From positions 1-24,325 of the forward strand of contig WQUQ01000174.1 in the NCBI GenBank assembly GCA_009782025.1: a DNA stretch of 24,325 nt. Reading direction: 5' to 3'. Source of the DNA: Desulfobulbus sp. (GTDB taxonomy: Bacteria > Pseudomonadota > Gammaproteobacteria > Burkholderiales > Rhodocyclaceae). Made by a program: the position numbers and the translations under genes. The notes under the pieces were generated by a model that saw only the letters and a list, made by a program, of their open reading frames with translations, was not told the DNA's origin and searched no databases. Numbering within the stretch: position 1 is the stretch's first letter; every line of letters begins with the position of its first letter. Below, piece after piece: positions 1 to 6,964 of this stretch.

Positions 1-96
1 GCCCTGAATCTTGATGTGAATCGGCGCGCCGGCGGAGATGAAAATATCCGACGCCTGCTTTTCCGACATCAGTTGGAACAATTTGTCGAGGATCAT
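1..96 (-). CDS. pilU: Type IV pilus retraction ATPase PilU, N-terminal 32 codons (runs off the window)
   Basis: Only the first 32 codons lie in the window. The gene starts at ATG 96-94 and continues leftward past position 1. The peptide begins MILDKLFQLMSEKQASDIFI and continues with SAGAPIHIKIQG. This matches the start of PilU, a PilT paralogue: a short helix, then the 'SD-[LI]F-[IV]-[ST]AG-x-P' strand of the N-terminal PAS-like domain. PilT usually has 'SDLHLSAG' at this point, so PilU fits better. The family are cytoplasmic hexameric ATPases that assist PilT in retracting type IV pili. The ATPase core is outside the window and cannot be checked. The start codon overlaps the stop of a 19-codon reading frame (152-93) in an ATGA arrangement. 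Upstream is a decayed IS5 element, so the native promoter or operon partner may have been disrupted. Confidence 0.85.
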   Translation of the reverse strand, partial: MILDKLFQLMSEKQASDIFISAGAPIHIKIQG

Positions 97-152
97 GGCG
101 GGGCCTTTGGGCGCTGCAGTTCGTCGAGAGTGGCTTGCAGCGGATGGTTCAT
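93..152 (-). other. 19-codon reading frame overlapping the pilU start (uncertain)
   Basis: A minus-strand frame runs from ATG 152-150 to TGA 95-93, and its stop overlaps the pilU ATG (ATGA). The product is MNHPLQATLDELQRPKAPP. The frame stays open further upstream into the IS remnant, so this could be the surviving 3' end of a gene whose front was deleted. It could also be a small translationally coupled leader for pilU, or chance. I do not recognise a family. Confidence 0.2.
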
Positions 153-211
153 GAAGCGTTTTCTCGGACTACCGTTGTTGAGATGCGGATTCACATCCGC
201 GATGTGGGTAA

Positions 212-346
212 CTAGATCAGCGCTTCCAGTCGAGGCCACGGAACCACGATTTCCATCTCCGACAGAAATACCGTTTTGCGCGTTTGCTTCCCCGCCTTCG
301 GCTGAAACCCACTCTCCGCCAGGCTCTGTTGCTTCATCAGTTCCAT
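212..346 (-). pseudogene. IS5-family transposase, N-terminal fragment
   Basis: The frame runs from ATG 346-344 (or ATG 337-335, the more usual MKQQ start) to TAG 214-212 and gives 44 or 41 residues. The segments MKQQSLAESGF, KQTRKTVFLSEMEIVVPW and PRLEALI match the N-terminal DUF772-type region of IS5-group transposases (MKQxxL... R-x-x-F-L-xxM-xxx-[VI]PW-xxLxxLI). A full protein would be about 300-370 residues with a DDE catalytic domain. None of that domain is present, so the fragment cannot transpose. Confidence 0.65.
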
Positions 347-422
347 CCGTTCAATCCCAACAATGACAACGGCGATATTCTGGCAAAATGTATCACATGT
401 CGGGGGCTTGTGCAGAGTTTCC
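212..422 (-). mobile_element. IS5-family insertion sequence remnant (left end plus transposase N-terminus)
   Basis: The outer end at 407-422 reads, on the minus strand, GGAAACTCTGCACAAG, which looks like an IS5-type terminal inverted repeat. About 70 bp inside it lies the start of an IS5-type transposase frame. The rest of the transposase and the other terminal repeat are absent: the frame ends at 214-212 and is followed by unrelated sequence. The element abuts the broken end of the MmeI-like gene, so it probably inserted there and was then largely deleted. No clear 4-bp target duplication can be identified because only one end remains. Confidence 0.6.
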
Positions 423-429
423 TTGGGAT

Positions 430-723
430 TTGTCCGTCGGTGGCGAGGATGAATTTGGCCTTGGCCTTGACGGTGGCGGGGCTGGCGCGAAGCCGCCGGA
501 GGGTTTCGCCCACGCTGCCGGGTTGGCACGCGGCGATGTGGATGTTGTTGTGCAGGAGTGCGGCGCCGGGAATATCGGAGGCGTTGCTGTTGCCCGTGCG
601 CAAACGCTTGAGGGGGGTGTCCTTGTTGCCGAAGGCCGCCAGAAAGGCAAACGGAAATTCGGCGACATCGAAGGGTTGCCCGGTCGGTTCGGAGACGGCT
701 TGTTCGATTTCTACGGCGTTCAT
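430..723 (-). pseudogene. Truncated MmeI-like type IIL restriction-modification protein (N-terminal ~98 residues)
   Basis: The frame begins at ATG 723-721, 15 bp after the stop of the TPR gene on the same strand. The residues MNAVEIEQAV, EFPFAFLAAFGNKDTPLKRL, SNASDIPGAALLHNNIHIA and ASPATVKAKAKFILATDG resemble the N-terminus of MmeI-family single-chain restriction-modification enzymes. In that family this region leads into the endonuclease, methyltransferase and target-recognition domains (about 900 residues in all). Here the similarity stops after residue 98, exactly where the IS5 end begins. The frame then runs into IS DNA and stops at 337. The remnant lacks the nuclease motif, SAM-binding motifs and specificity domain and must be inactive. 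No ribosome-binding site is evident. The family assignment is from recalled motif similarity. Confidence 0.7.
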
Positions 724-738
724 GGGGCGTTTTCGGGT

Positions 739-2190
739 TCAGGCGGCGGTCTCGCTATCCGACGCGCGCATCCGTGCCAGGGCGCTCTGGTATTCCTTGG
801 CCTGAACGGCGCAGGGGTGTTCCGGGTAGCGCTCGATGATGGCGGCGAACAGGCGCTCGGCCATGGCGTCCTGGCGCAGGTCTTCGCACAGGATGCGGGC
901 GCTCAGGGAATAGACCTCGGGAATCAGCGGGTGGCGCGGATGCTTCTTGTCGAAGGCGCGCATGATGTCGAGCGCCTGTTTCGGGTCGCGCAGGCCGCGC
1001 GCCGCCTCGGCCAGCGCCAATAGCGTGGCCGGGTCTTCCGGGCGGAAATCGGGCGACTGCTCGCGGCAGCGGCGCAGCACTTCGAGCGCCTTGCCGGCCA
1101 TCTGCTGACGCAGCAGCAGGGCGATGAAGCGGTTGGCGTGGGCAAGCAGGCGGTCGGTCTTGCCGGCCAGATGCAGGAGTTTGTGGTAACGCTCCTGCGC
1201 TGCCACGCTGTCCGGCTCGATCCGCTGTTCCTCATAGGCGATGTCGAGCGCCTTGTTCATCTGGCCCTCGGCCAGCAGGGCGGCGATCTGCTCGCCGGCG
1301 GGGTCATGCGGCTCGTCGCGTCCCGCTCGCGGTTCATCGACATCGAGACCGAGCGCCTGATGGTACTGATAGAGCGCGTAGCCCATCATGTTGAAGGCGA
1401 CGCTGGTGAAATACATGGCCGCCGCATTGAAGCCGAACAGGGCGAAGCCGACGCGCGGCCGCTGCCGGCGCAGAAAGCTGTCGAATTCGGCAAAGGCGCC
1501 CTGCACGATCGCAAGATCCTCCGCAGATCGAACTTCGAGATCCGCCAGCATTTGCTGAAGCGCCACCCATTTCTCGGCAATGGCGCTGATGCCCCATTCG
1601 AAGCATTTGAACCCGATGAACATCTGGGCGCTGGATAAACAGAAGAGAAACAGGCACAGCAGCAGGTAAGGCTTGCCGATGGTGGTGATGAGTTCCCAGA
1701 CCGGCCCCGGACTCAAGCTGGCGGTCAGGCTGCGGGTATGGATGAGCACCATCAGCGCCGCCGGCATCAGCAGGGTGACGATGAAATTGGCGGCGACCGC
1801 CGGCCCGCTGCCGAACAGGTTCTCGACCAGACCAATAGCCAGGGAGCCGATGAAACCCAGCGCGAAGATGGCGTAGGGGATGTAGGCCAGGCTCTCGTCC
1901 TTCTCTTGGTCGTATTCCTCGGGCGACAGGCGGCCGCGCGAGGTTTCGGAGAAAATTCGGCTGCCCAGGCGCAGGTAGAAAATCCAGGCCAGCAGTGACA
2001 GCCCGAAGAAAACGACCATCCCCGCCTTGATGCCGGTGGTGAAAATGCAGATGACCGGCAGGGCCGCGTACAGGCCAACGCGAAACAGAATCGACGGATG
2101 CAGGGGCAAGAGGAAAAAACGCGGAATGCGGCCCCAGAACGGCGGCGGCGTATCGACCGTGGGCGGTTGGGAATGAACGAGAGAACTCAT
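739..2190 (-). CDS. Multi-pass membrane protein with C-terminal TPR-like repeats
   Basis: A 483-residue protein starting at ATG 2190 (MSSLVHSQPP). A GTG 66 bp upstream would add 22 residues that do not look like a signal, so the ATG is preferred, although neither start has a clear Shine-Dalgarno. The N-terminal half has about five hydrophobic segments: residues ~30-85 (two helices around LPVICIFTTGIKAGMVVFF and LSLLAWIFYL), ~110-130, ~140-165 and ~185-210. A further amphipathic or hydrophobic stretch lies near 265-290 (FNAAAMYFTSVAFNMMGYAL). From about residue 310 the protein is soluble and helical, with repeating A/L/Y patterns typical of tetratricopeptide repeats (ALDIAYEEQRIEPDS, ALEVLRRCREQSPDF, ALDIMRAFDKKHP, AERLFAAIIERYPEHP). 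A role as a membrane-anchored scaffold is inference. Its position beside pilU, before the insertions, suggests but does not prove a link to envelope or pilus functions. Confidence 0.8.
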   Translation of the reverse strand: MSSLVHSQPPTVDTPPPFWGRIPRFFLLPLHPSILFRVGLYAALPVICIFTTGIKAGMVVFFGLSLLAWIFYLRLGSRIFSETSRGRLSPEEYDQEKDESLAYIPYAIFALGFIGSLAIGLVENLFGSGPAVAANFIVTLLMPAALMVLIHTRSLTASLSPGPVWELITTIGKPYLLLCLFLFCLSSAQMFIGFKCFEWGISAIAEKWVALQQMLADLEVRSAEDLAIVQGAFAEFDSFLRRQRPRVGFALFGFNAAAMYFTSVAFNMMGYALYQYHQALGLDVDEPRAGRDEPHDPAGEQIAALLAEGQMNKALDIAYEEQRIEPDSVAAQERYHKLLHLAGKTDRLLAHANRFIALLLRQQMAGKALEVLRRCREQSPDFRPEDPATLLALAEAARGLRDPKQALDIMRAFDKKHPRHPLIPEVYSLSARILCEDLRQDAMAERLFAAIIERYPEHPCAVQAKEYQSALARMRASDSETAA

Positions 2191-2309
2191 GGGCTTGTCG
2201 GCGGGTGAAATTTCGCCGCCGAGAATAGCATGGCGGCAATGACTTCCCGATTTCACCGCCGTTTTCCGCCACCCAGGGCGATTGCATGAATCCGGTTGTC
2301 ATGGCGAAG

Positions 2310-2363
2310 GTTGTGCGAAGGCACAACGCCCGCTCCCTCGCCCCGCCGAGCGGGGAGAGGGAG
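2310..2363. repeat. REP-like element: two adjacent stem-loops
   Basis: The first hairpin is GTTGTGC-GAAG-GCACAAC (2310-2327), a perfect 7-bp stem. The second pairs 2333-2346 (CTCCCTCGCCCCGC) with 2350-2363 across a CGA loop, giving a 14-bp stem with one mismatch. The second stem has the same style (CCCTC..CCCCGC / GCGGGG..GAGGG) as the larger elements at 18921 and 24251, so it is probably a shorter member of the same family. It lies between divergent genes, where such elements often sit. Confidence 0.6.
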
Positions 2364-2458
2364 TCTCACCTGCCGACGCTCAGGCAATGACAAATACGTT
2401 CATGCGATTGCCCTTCCGTTTTCCGCCACCGCTTTCCGGGAAAAATGGCGGCATGATC

Positions 2459-2467
2459 TGGTAAAAT
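2459..2467 (+). promoter_or_regulatory. Candidate extended -10 promoter for folD operon
   Basis: TG-G-TAAAAT at 2459-2467 is an extended -10 motif (TAAAAT matches TATAAT at 5 of 6 positions). No -35 box is seen at a 16-18 bp spacing, which extended -10 promoters can tolerate. Transcription would start near 2474, about 50 nt before the folD ATG, and would include the 2481-2502 hairpin in the leader. The support is sequence only. Confidence 0.3.
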
Positions 2468-2480
2468 GCCCGCCGTTCGA

Positions 2481-2512
2481 GGGAAAGGTTGTCGCCTTTC
2501 CCGTTTCTTTTT
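2481..2512 (+). terminator. Terminator-like hairpin in the folD leader (possible attenuator)
   Basis: The perfect 8-bp stem GGGAAAGG / CCTTTCCC (2481-2488 and 2495-2502, loop TTGTCG) is followed by G and then TTTCTTTTT (2504-2512). This is the layout of an intrinsic terminator, but it sits 11 nt before the folD ATG (2524) and downstream of the candidate -10. It could attenuate the folD-purE-purK-sua5 operon or stop upstream transcription. No alternative antiterminator pairing was identified. Confidence 0.4.
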
Positions 2513-2523
2513 GGGATACGACG

Positions 2524-3393
2524 ATGACGGCACGAATGATCGACGGCAAGGCCCTGGCCGAGGAACTGCGCCAGGGCTTCAAGGCGCGCGTGGCGGCGCT
2601 TGCCGCCAAGGGGAAGAAGCCCGGTCTGGCGGTGATTCTGGTCGGCGCGGACCCGGCCTCCGAGGTTTATGTCAGGAACAAGGTCAATGGCTGCCTGGCC
2701 ATCGGCATGCATTCCGAGAAGATCGTTTATGACGCCGACGTGGATCAGCAGGTGGTGCTCGACCGGATCGCCGCGCTCAACACCGATCCGGCGATCCACG
2801 GCATTCTGGTGCAGTTGCCGCTGCCCGCGCATTTCGACGAGAGCAAGGTGCTCGAAGCCATCGCCGCCGAGAAGGATGTCGATGGCTTTCATGCCGAGAA
2901 CGTCGGCGCGCTGGCCCAGGGCAATCCGCGCTTCATCCCGTGCACGCCCTACGGCGTGATGAAGATGTTCGAGCAGGGCGGCGTCGATCTCGCCGGCAAG
3001 GAGGCCGTGGTCATCGGCCGCTCCAACATCGTCGGCAAACCGATGGCGCTGCTGCTCATCAATGCCGGGGCGACCGTCACCGTCTGCAACTCGCGCACCC
3101 GCGATCTCGCCGCCCACACCCGGCGCGCCGACATCGTGGTGGCCGCCGTCGGCAAGCCAAAATTCGTCACCGGCGACATGCTCAAACCGGGGGCCGTGGT
3201 CATCGATGTCGGCATCAACCGCCTGCTGGAAGGGCCAGACGCGGGCAAACTCTGCGGCGACGTCGACACCGCCGGCTGCCTCGATGTTGCCGGGCAGATC
3301 ACCCCGGTGCCGGGCGGCGTCGGGCCGATGACCATCACCATGTTGCTGGCCAATACCATCGAGGCTGCTGAACGGGAGGCGGGCATCCGATGA
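2524..3393 (+). CDS. folD: Bifunctional methylenetetrahydrofolate dehydrogenase / methenyltetrahydrofolate cyclohydrolase FolD
   Basis: FolD interconverts 5,10-methylene-THF, 5,10-methenyl-THF and 10-formyl-THF using NADP+, supplying formyl groups for purine and fMet synthesis in the cytosol. The start at ATG 2524 ([17 protein letters not shown]) gives 289 residues, the normal family length. The open frame extends upstream but that part is non-homologous intergenic DNA. Diagnostic motifs are present: YVRNK with the catalytic Lys (~residue 56), VQLPLP, KDVDGFH, the dinucleotide-binding [20 protein letters not shown], and the C-terminal [19 protein letters not shown]. It is the first gene of a coupled operon: its TGA overlaps the purE ATG. 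Placement before purE and purK fits its role of feeding 10-formyl-THF to purine synthesis. A hairpin with a T-run just upstream may regulate it. Confidence 0.97.
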   Translation: MTARMIDGKALAEELRQGFKARVAALAAKGKKPGLAVILVGADPASEVYVRNKVNGCLAIGMHSEKIVYDADVDQQVVLDRIAALNTDPAIHGILVQLPLPAHFDESKVLEAIAAEKDVDGFHAENVGALAQGNPRFIPCTPYGVMKMFEQGGVDLAGKEAVVIGRSNIVGKPMALLLINAGATVTVCNSRTRDLAAHTRRADIVVAAVGKPKFVTGDMLKPGAVVIDVGINRLLEGPDAGKLCGDVDTAGCLDVAGQITPVPGGVGPMTITMLLANTIEAAEREAGIR

Positions 3394-3890
3394 GCGCGCC
3401 GCCCAAATCCGTCGTCGGCGTGGTCATGGGTTCCGACTCCGACTGGCCGACCATGCAGGCCGCCGCCGCCATGCTCAAGGAATTCGGCGTCGCCTTCGAG
3501 GCCCGCGTCGTTTCCGCCCACCGCACGCCCGATCTGCTGTTCGAGTATGCCGAAACGGCTGCCGCGCGCGGCCTCAAGGCCATCATCGCCGGCGCCGGCG
3601 GCGCTGCCCATCTGCCGGGCATGCTGGCCGCCAAGACCATCGTCCCGGTGCTCGGCGTGCCAGTGCAGTCGCGCGCCTTGTCGGGCGTCGATTCGCTGCA
3701 TTCCATCGTGCAGATGCCGAAGGGCGTGCCGGTCGCCACCTTCGCCATCGGCGAGGCCGGGGCCGCCAACGCCGCGCTGTTCGCCATCGCCATGCTGGCC
3801 AACGAGGACGCTGCCCTGCGCGACAAGCTGCAAGCCTTCCGTCGTGCCCAGACCGCCAAGGTACTGGCCATGACGCTGCCGCCGGCATGA
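3390..3890 (+). CDS. purE: N5-carboxyaminoimidazole ribonucleotide mutase PurE (class I)
   Basis: PurE converts N5-CAIR to CAIR in de novo purine synthesis, acting directly after PurK. The 166-residue length fits class I PurE. Motifs seen are GSDSDWPTM (phosphate and ribose binding), the catalytic-His motif [22 protein letters not shown], the loop [20 protein letters not shown] and [19 protein letters not shown]. The start ATG 3390 overlaps the folD stop, and the stop (3888-3890) overlaps the purK ATG (3887), both as ATGA, so the three genes are translationally coupled. Because a PurK partner is present, the bacterial mutase reaction is expected rather than direct AIR carboxylation. Confidence 0.97.
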   Translation: MSAPPKSVVGVVMGSDSDWPTMQAAAAMLKEFGVAFEARVVSAHRTPDLLFEYAETAAARGLKAIIAGAGGAAHLPGMLAAKTIVPVLGVPVQSRALSGVDSLHSIVQMPKGVPVATFAIGEAGAANAALFAIAMLANEDAALRDKLQAFRRAQTAKVLAMTLPPA

Positions 3891-5059
3891 GCGCTGCGAA
3901 TTTGCCCGCGAATTTGTCAAGCATCCTGCCGCCCGCCGCGCTGGGCATGCTGGGCGGCGGCCAGCTTGGCCGCTTCTTCGTCAACGCCGCGCACGAGATG
4001 GGCTACCCGGTCTGGGTGCTCGACCCCGATCCGAACAGTCCGGCAGGCCGTATCGCCGAACGTCATCTGTGCGCCGCTTATGACGACGCCGCCGCCCTCG
4101 ACGCGCTCGCCGCCGGCTGCGCGGCGATCACCACCGAATTCGAGAACGTGCCGGCCAGCACCCTCGACTATCTTGCCAAATTCGTGCCGGTGCGCCCTTC
4201 GGCTGCCGCCGTCGCCGTCTGCCAGAACCGCATTGGCGAAAAGAGCTTTCTGCGCGACCACGGCTTGCCGCACGGCCCGTTCATCGCCGTCAGCAGCGAG
4301 GGCGATCTGCAACAAGCGTCGCCGGCGCTGTTCCCGGCCATCCTCAAGGTCGCCCGTTTCGGCTACGACGGCAAGGGCCAGGCTGCCGTCGACAATCTCG
4401 CCGAGGCGCTGCTCGCCTTCGCCCGTTTCAAGGGCGAGTCGTGCGTGCTCGAACAGCGCCTGCCGCTCGATTACGAAGTCTCGGTCGTGCTCGCCCGCGA
4501 CGAGAATGGCCGCGTCGCCTCTTTCCCGAGCGGCGAGAATCAGCACGCCAACGGCATTCTCGACGTATCCATCGTCCCGGCCCGCGCCTCGGACTGCCTG
4601 ATGAGCGATGCCGCGGACATCGCCGCCCGCATCGCCGAAAAGCTCGGCTACATCGGCGTCATGGGCGTCGAATTTTTCGTCAGCCGCGGTCAACTGCTGG
4701 TCAACGAAATGGCCCCGCGCCCGCACAACAGCGGCCACTACACGCTCGACGCCTGCGTCACCGACCAGTTCGAGCAACAGGTGCGCGCCCTGTGCGGCCT
4801 GCCGCTGGGCGAGGCGCGGGCGCATTCGGCAGCGGTGATGGTCAATCTGCTCGGCGACCTGTGGTACGCCGGCGACCACGCCCGCGAACCCGACTGGGCC
4901 GCGCTCCACGCCGTGCCCAACCTGAAACTGCACCTCTACGGCAAGCACCACGCCCGGCCGGGCCGCAAGATGGGCCATTTCACGGTCATCGGCACGGATG
5001 CCGAGGCCGTGCAGCAAACAGCGCTCGCCGCCCGCCGCGCCATCGGCATCAGGGATTGA
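3887..5059 (+). CDS. purK: N5-carboxyaminoimidazole ribonucleotide synthase PurK
   Basis: PurK is an ATP-grasp enzyme that makes N5-CAIR from AIR, bicarbonate and ATP. The 390-residue protein has the N-terminal nucleotide-fold motif [28 protein letters not shown], the ATP-grasp loop [26 protein letters not shown], and the metal- and substrate-binding segment [19 protein letters not shown]. All key regions appear intact. ATG 3887 overlaps the purE stop, and its TGA (5057-5059) shares the A with the ATG of the next gene (5059-5061). This tight packing makes co-expression with folD, purE and sua5 very likely. The operon's purC is not in this window. Confidence 0.97.
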   Translation: MSAANLPANLSSILPPAALGMLGGGQLGRFFVNAAHEMGYPVWVLDPDPNSPAGRIAERHLCAAYDDAAALDALAAGCAAITTEFENVPASTLDYLAKFVPVRPSAAAVAVCQNRIGEKSFLRDHGLPHGPFIAVSSEGDLQQASPALFPAILKVARFGYDGKGQAAVDNLAEALLAFARFKGESCVLEQRLPLDYEVSVVLARDENGRVASFPSGENQHANGILDVSIVPARASDCLMSDAADIAARIAEKLGYIGVMGVEFFVSRGQLLVNEMAPRPHNSGHYTLDACVTDQFEQQVRALCGLPLGEARAHSAAVMVNLLGDLWYAGDHAREPDWAALHAVPNLKLHLYGKHHARPGRKMGHFTVIGTDAEAVQQTALAARRAIGIRD

Positions 5060-6078
5060 TGACCCCCTCCGAGGCCGACTACCGGCGCGCCGTCGCCCTG
5101 CTCTGCGCCGGCGAACTGGTCGCCATCCCCACCGAAACCGTCTATGGCCTCGGCGCCGATGCCGCCAATCCGGCGGCGGTGGCCAAAATCTTCGCCGCCA
5201 AGGGCCGCCCGGCCGACCATCCGCTGATCGTTCACCTGGCTGGCCGCGATGCCGTCGACCACTGGGCCGAGCACGTGCCGGACGCCGCCTGGAAACTGAT
5301 GGAAAGCTTCTGGCCCGGCCCGCTGACGCTGATCCTGAAAAAACGCTCTTGGGTGCCGGCGGCCGTCACCGGCGGCCAGGATACCGTCGGCCTGCGCGTC
5401 CCCGGCCATCCCGTTGCGCTCGAACTGCTGCGCCGCTTCGCCGCCTGTCGTGGCCAAAGCGGTGGCCAAAGCGGTGACCAAAGCAGCGGCGAACACGCCG
5501 GCATCGCCGCGCCGTCGGCCAATCGCTTCGGCCGCATCAGCCCGACCACCGCCGCTCACGTCGCCGAAGAATTGGGCGGGCGCGTGCCGCTGATCCTCGA
5601 CGGCGGGCCGTGCCGCGTCGGCATCGAATCCACCATCATCGACTGCTCGCGCGCAGAGGCCGTGGTGCTGCGCCCCGGCCACATCTCGCCGCGGCATCTG
5701 GCCGCCGTGCTCGGCCGCCAGCCGGCCATCGCCACCGCTGTCGACGCGCCGCGCGTCTCCGGCTCGCTGGCCGCCCACTATGCGCCGCGCACGCCGCTGC
5801 GCCTGATCGCCGGCGAGCGCCTGGCCGATTTCCTCGACGCCCGGCGCGACAACCGCTGCGGCGTGCTCAGCCCGAACCCGCCGCCCGCCGATATACCGCA
5901 CGACTGGCGGCGGCTGCCGGCCGATCCGGTCGGCTACGCCCACGACCTGTATGACGCCCTGCGCACCCTCGATCGCGCCGACGTCAACCTGATCGTCGTC
6001 GAAACCCCGCCCGCCGAACCGGCCTGGGCCGCCATCGCCGACCGCCTGCGCCGCGCCGCGGCCGGTTCGGGTCAATAG
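5059..6078 (+). CDS. tsaC: Threonylcarbamoyl-AMP synthase, long Sua5/TsaC type
   Basis: Makes threonylcarbamoyl-AMP from threonine, bicarbonate and ATP for the t6A37 modification of ANN-decoding tRNAs; the TsaBDE complex then transfers the group. The start ATG 5059 overlaps the purK stop, giving 339 residues. The longer open frame upstream is a shadow of purK. The YrdC core has PTETVYGLGADA, the KGRPADHPLIVH signature, FWPGPLTLIL, GLRVPGHP, IAAPSANRFGRISPT and GIESTIIDC. The C-terminal part has SGSLAAHYAPRTPL, the linker/Sua5-domain hallmark, marking the long Sua5 form rather than short TsaC. An odd feature is an in-frame triple 12-bp repeat (5452-5487) encoding GQSGGQSGDQSS, inserted just before the conserved IAAPSAN motif. 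Its stop lies 13 bp from the convergent antitoxin stop, and no terminator was seen between them. Confidence 0.95.
   Translation: MTPSEADYRRAVALLCAGELVAIPTETVYGLGADAANPAAVAKIFAAKGRPADHPLIVHLAGRDAVDHWAEHVPDAAWKLMESFWPGPLTLILKKRSWVPAAVTGGQDTVGLRVPGHPVALELLRRFAACRGQSGGQSGDQSSGEHAGIAAPSANRFGRISPTTAAHVAEELGGRVPLILDGGPCRVGIESTIIDCSRAEAVVLRPGHISPRHLAAVLGRQPAIATAVDAPRVSGSLAAHYAPRTPLRLIAGERLADFLDARRDNRCGVLSPNPPPADIPHDWRRLPADPVGYAHDLYDALRTLDRADVNLIVVETPPAEPAWAAIADRLRRAAAGSGQ
5452..5487 (+). repeat. Three tandem 12-bp units inside sua5 (GQSG repeats)
   Basis: The units are GGCCAAAGCGGT (5452-5463), an identical copy (5464-5475) and a degenerate third (5476-5487, GACCAAAGCAGC). They are in frame and encode residues 132-143 of the Sua5 protein. 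The unit length is a multiple of three, so copy-number change would lengthen or shorten a loop without a frameshift. Confidence 0.85.
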
Positions 6079-6091
6079 CGGTAGCCGTACC

Positions 6092-6526
6092 TCACGCCGC
6101 CAGCCGCCAGCCGTCCGGCGTTTCCTCGAACGTCAGTCGGCTTTCTTCCTGCCGATCGGGATCGGCCAGGCGCTCAATGATTTCCGTGATGGAGGGGTTA
6201 CCCGCCGTCTTTTCCAGGTAGATGGCGCGGATGAAGCGGTCGGCGATTTTCGGCACCCGCCCCCGTTTTTCCCACAGAGCCACGCTTTGGGCGTCGTACC
6301 CCCACCAATGAGCCAGGCGGGATTGCGACAGGCCAAGCGCCTTGCGCAGGAAACGAAATTCCGCGCCGGTCAGGCTCGGTTTTTCGGCGGCCAGCTTTTG
6401 CCCGATCAGGCGATGCAAGCCCTCGGCATCCTCGATCGAGACACCGGCCCCATAGGGCGTTTCGTGCCTCTGGTAGCCGTTCGCCAGCCACACGTTACGC
6501 AATCCGCATTCCTGATAGTGATACAT
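6092..6526 (-). CDS. HTH-domain antitoxin of a DUF4258-type toxin-antitoxin pair
   Basis: A 144-residue protein starting at ATG 6526-6524, 2 bp after the stop of the putative toxin. The N-terminus (MYHYQECGLRNVWLANGYQ) resembles the small N-terminal region of antitoxins paired with DUF4258 toxins. It carries one cysteine and not the two CxxC pairs of MqsA, so it is unlikely to be a classical zinc-binding MqsA. Residues ~55-100 form an Xre/Cro-type helix-turn-helix (RKALGLSQSRLAHWWGYDAQ, then SVALWEKRGRVPKIADRFIR). Expected roles are binding the partner protein and repressing the operon. The toxin-first order is that of MqsRA-like systems. The assignment rests on domain patterns and gene pairing. 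Confidence 0.75.
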   Translation of the reverse strand: MYHYQECGLRNVWLANGYQRHETPYGAGVSIEDAEGLHRLIGQKLAAEKPSLTGAEFRFLRKALGLSQSRLAHWWGYDAQSVALWEKRGRVPKIADRFIRAIYLEKTAGNPSITEIIERLADPDRQEESRLTFEETPDGWRLAA

Positions 6527-6528
6527 CT

Positions 6529-6834
6529 TCAGCCGCTCCCAAACAGCGTGATAACCAGCACCCGCTTTCCGGGTTCCCTCTGCATTTCAATCGCCCCAGC
6601 CACCGTGACCGACTGCCCGCAGGTCAGACCCTTTACCGTGACCTTCCAGTTGCCATAAATGTCCAGCGCCGCCGGTTCGATCAGGTTGCCCTTGCGCAGC
6701 ACGTCCAGCACTTGTTGCAAAGTCACCTGCCGTTCCTTCATGCGCTTCCGGGCATGCGCCAACAAGACCACGCGGGCGGAATCGGCGGCAACATCCCGCA
6801 GCAGTTTCAAGGCGTTGGCATCATTCAACGGCAA
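6529..6834 (-). CDS. DUF4258 domain protein, putative toxin of a toxin-antitoxin pair
   Basis: A 101-residue protein from ATG 6834-6832 to TGA 6531-6529. The motif HARKRMKERQVTLQQVLDVL followed by a basic β-strand region (DIYGNWKVTVKG, VAGAIEMQ, KRVLVITLF) matches the DUF4258 fold, a compact RelE/MqsR-like shape. Such proteins are often encoded with an HTH antitoxin. A likely activity is mRNA cleavage, but this is inference from fold similarity and pairing; no catalytic residues can be assigned with confidence. It is followed at 2 bp by the antitoxin on the same strand and preceded by a palindrome (6855-6871) in a plausible promoter position. Confidence 0.7.
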   Translation of the reverse strand: MPLNDANALKLLRDVAADSARVVLLAHARKRMKERQVTLQQVLDVLRKGNLIEPAALDIYGNWKVTVKGLTCGQSVTVAGAIEMQREPGKRVLVITLFGSG

Positions 6835-6854
6835 TGGGGTAAGTTGGCTTATGG

Positions 6855-6871
6855 CCTATTATTTTTATAGG
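6855..6871 (-). promoter_or_regulatory. Candidate operator/promoter of the toxin-antitoxin pair
   Basis: The inverted repeat CCTAT-N7-ATAGG (6855-6871) has an AT-rich core that reads on the minus strand as TATAAAAATAAT, which would serve as a -10. It lies 21 bp upstream of the toxin ATG. Autoregulation by the HTH antitoxin binding such a palindrome is typical for these modules. No convincing -35 was located. Confidence 0.35.
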
Positions 6872-6964
6872 TCGCAGGGCGAAAAGCAAGCCTGCCGCTC
6901 GCTCCCGCTACGGTGCGCAGCGTTCCGACCGCCCCGGAAAGCCGGGATTCCGTTCGAGGCCGTC

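Larger units (their letters stand above)
2191..2523. other. Intergenic region between the TPR gene and folD
   Basis: This 333-bp divergent spacer has no credible gene. It contains a small hairpin (2310-2327), a REP-like stem (2333-2363), a candidate extended -10 element (2459-2467) and a terminator-like hairpin just before folD (2481-2512), each listed separately. Short frames here are low-complexity readthrough. Confidence 0.7.

Noticed and set aside
388..1023. 211-codon plus-strand frame across the MmeI remnant and TPR gene
   Set aside because: Glycine-rich antisense shadow; the minus-strand frames have recognisable family features.
2296..2523. N-terminal extension of FolD (76 residues)
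   Set aside because: It runs through the REP-like hairpin, promoter and leader stem, and FolD homology begins at 2524.
4441..5058. N-terminal extension of Sua5
   Set aside because: Arg-rich shadow of purK; the Sua5 core begins at the ATG overlapping the purK stop.
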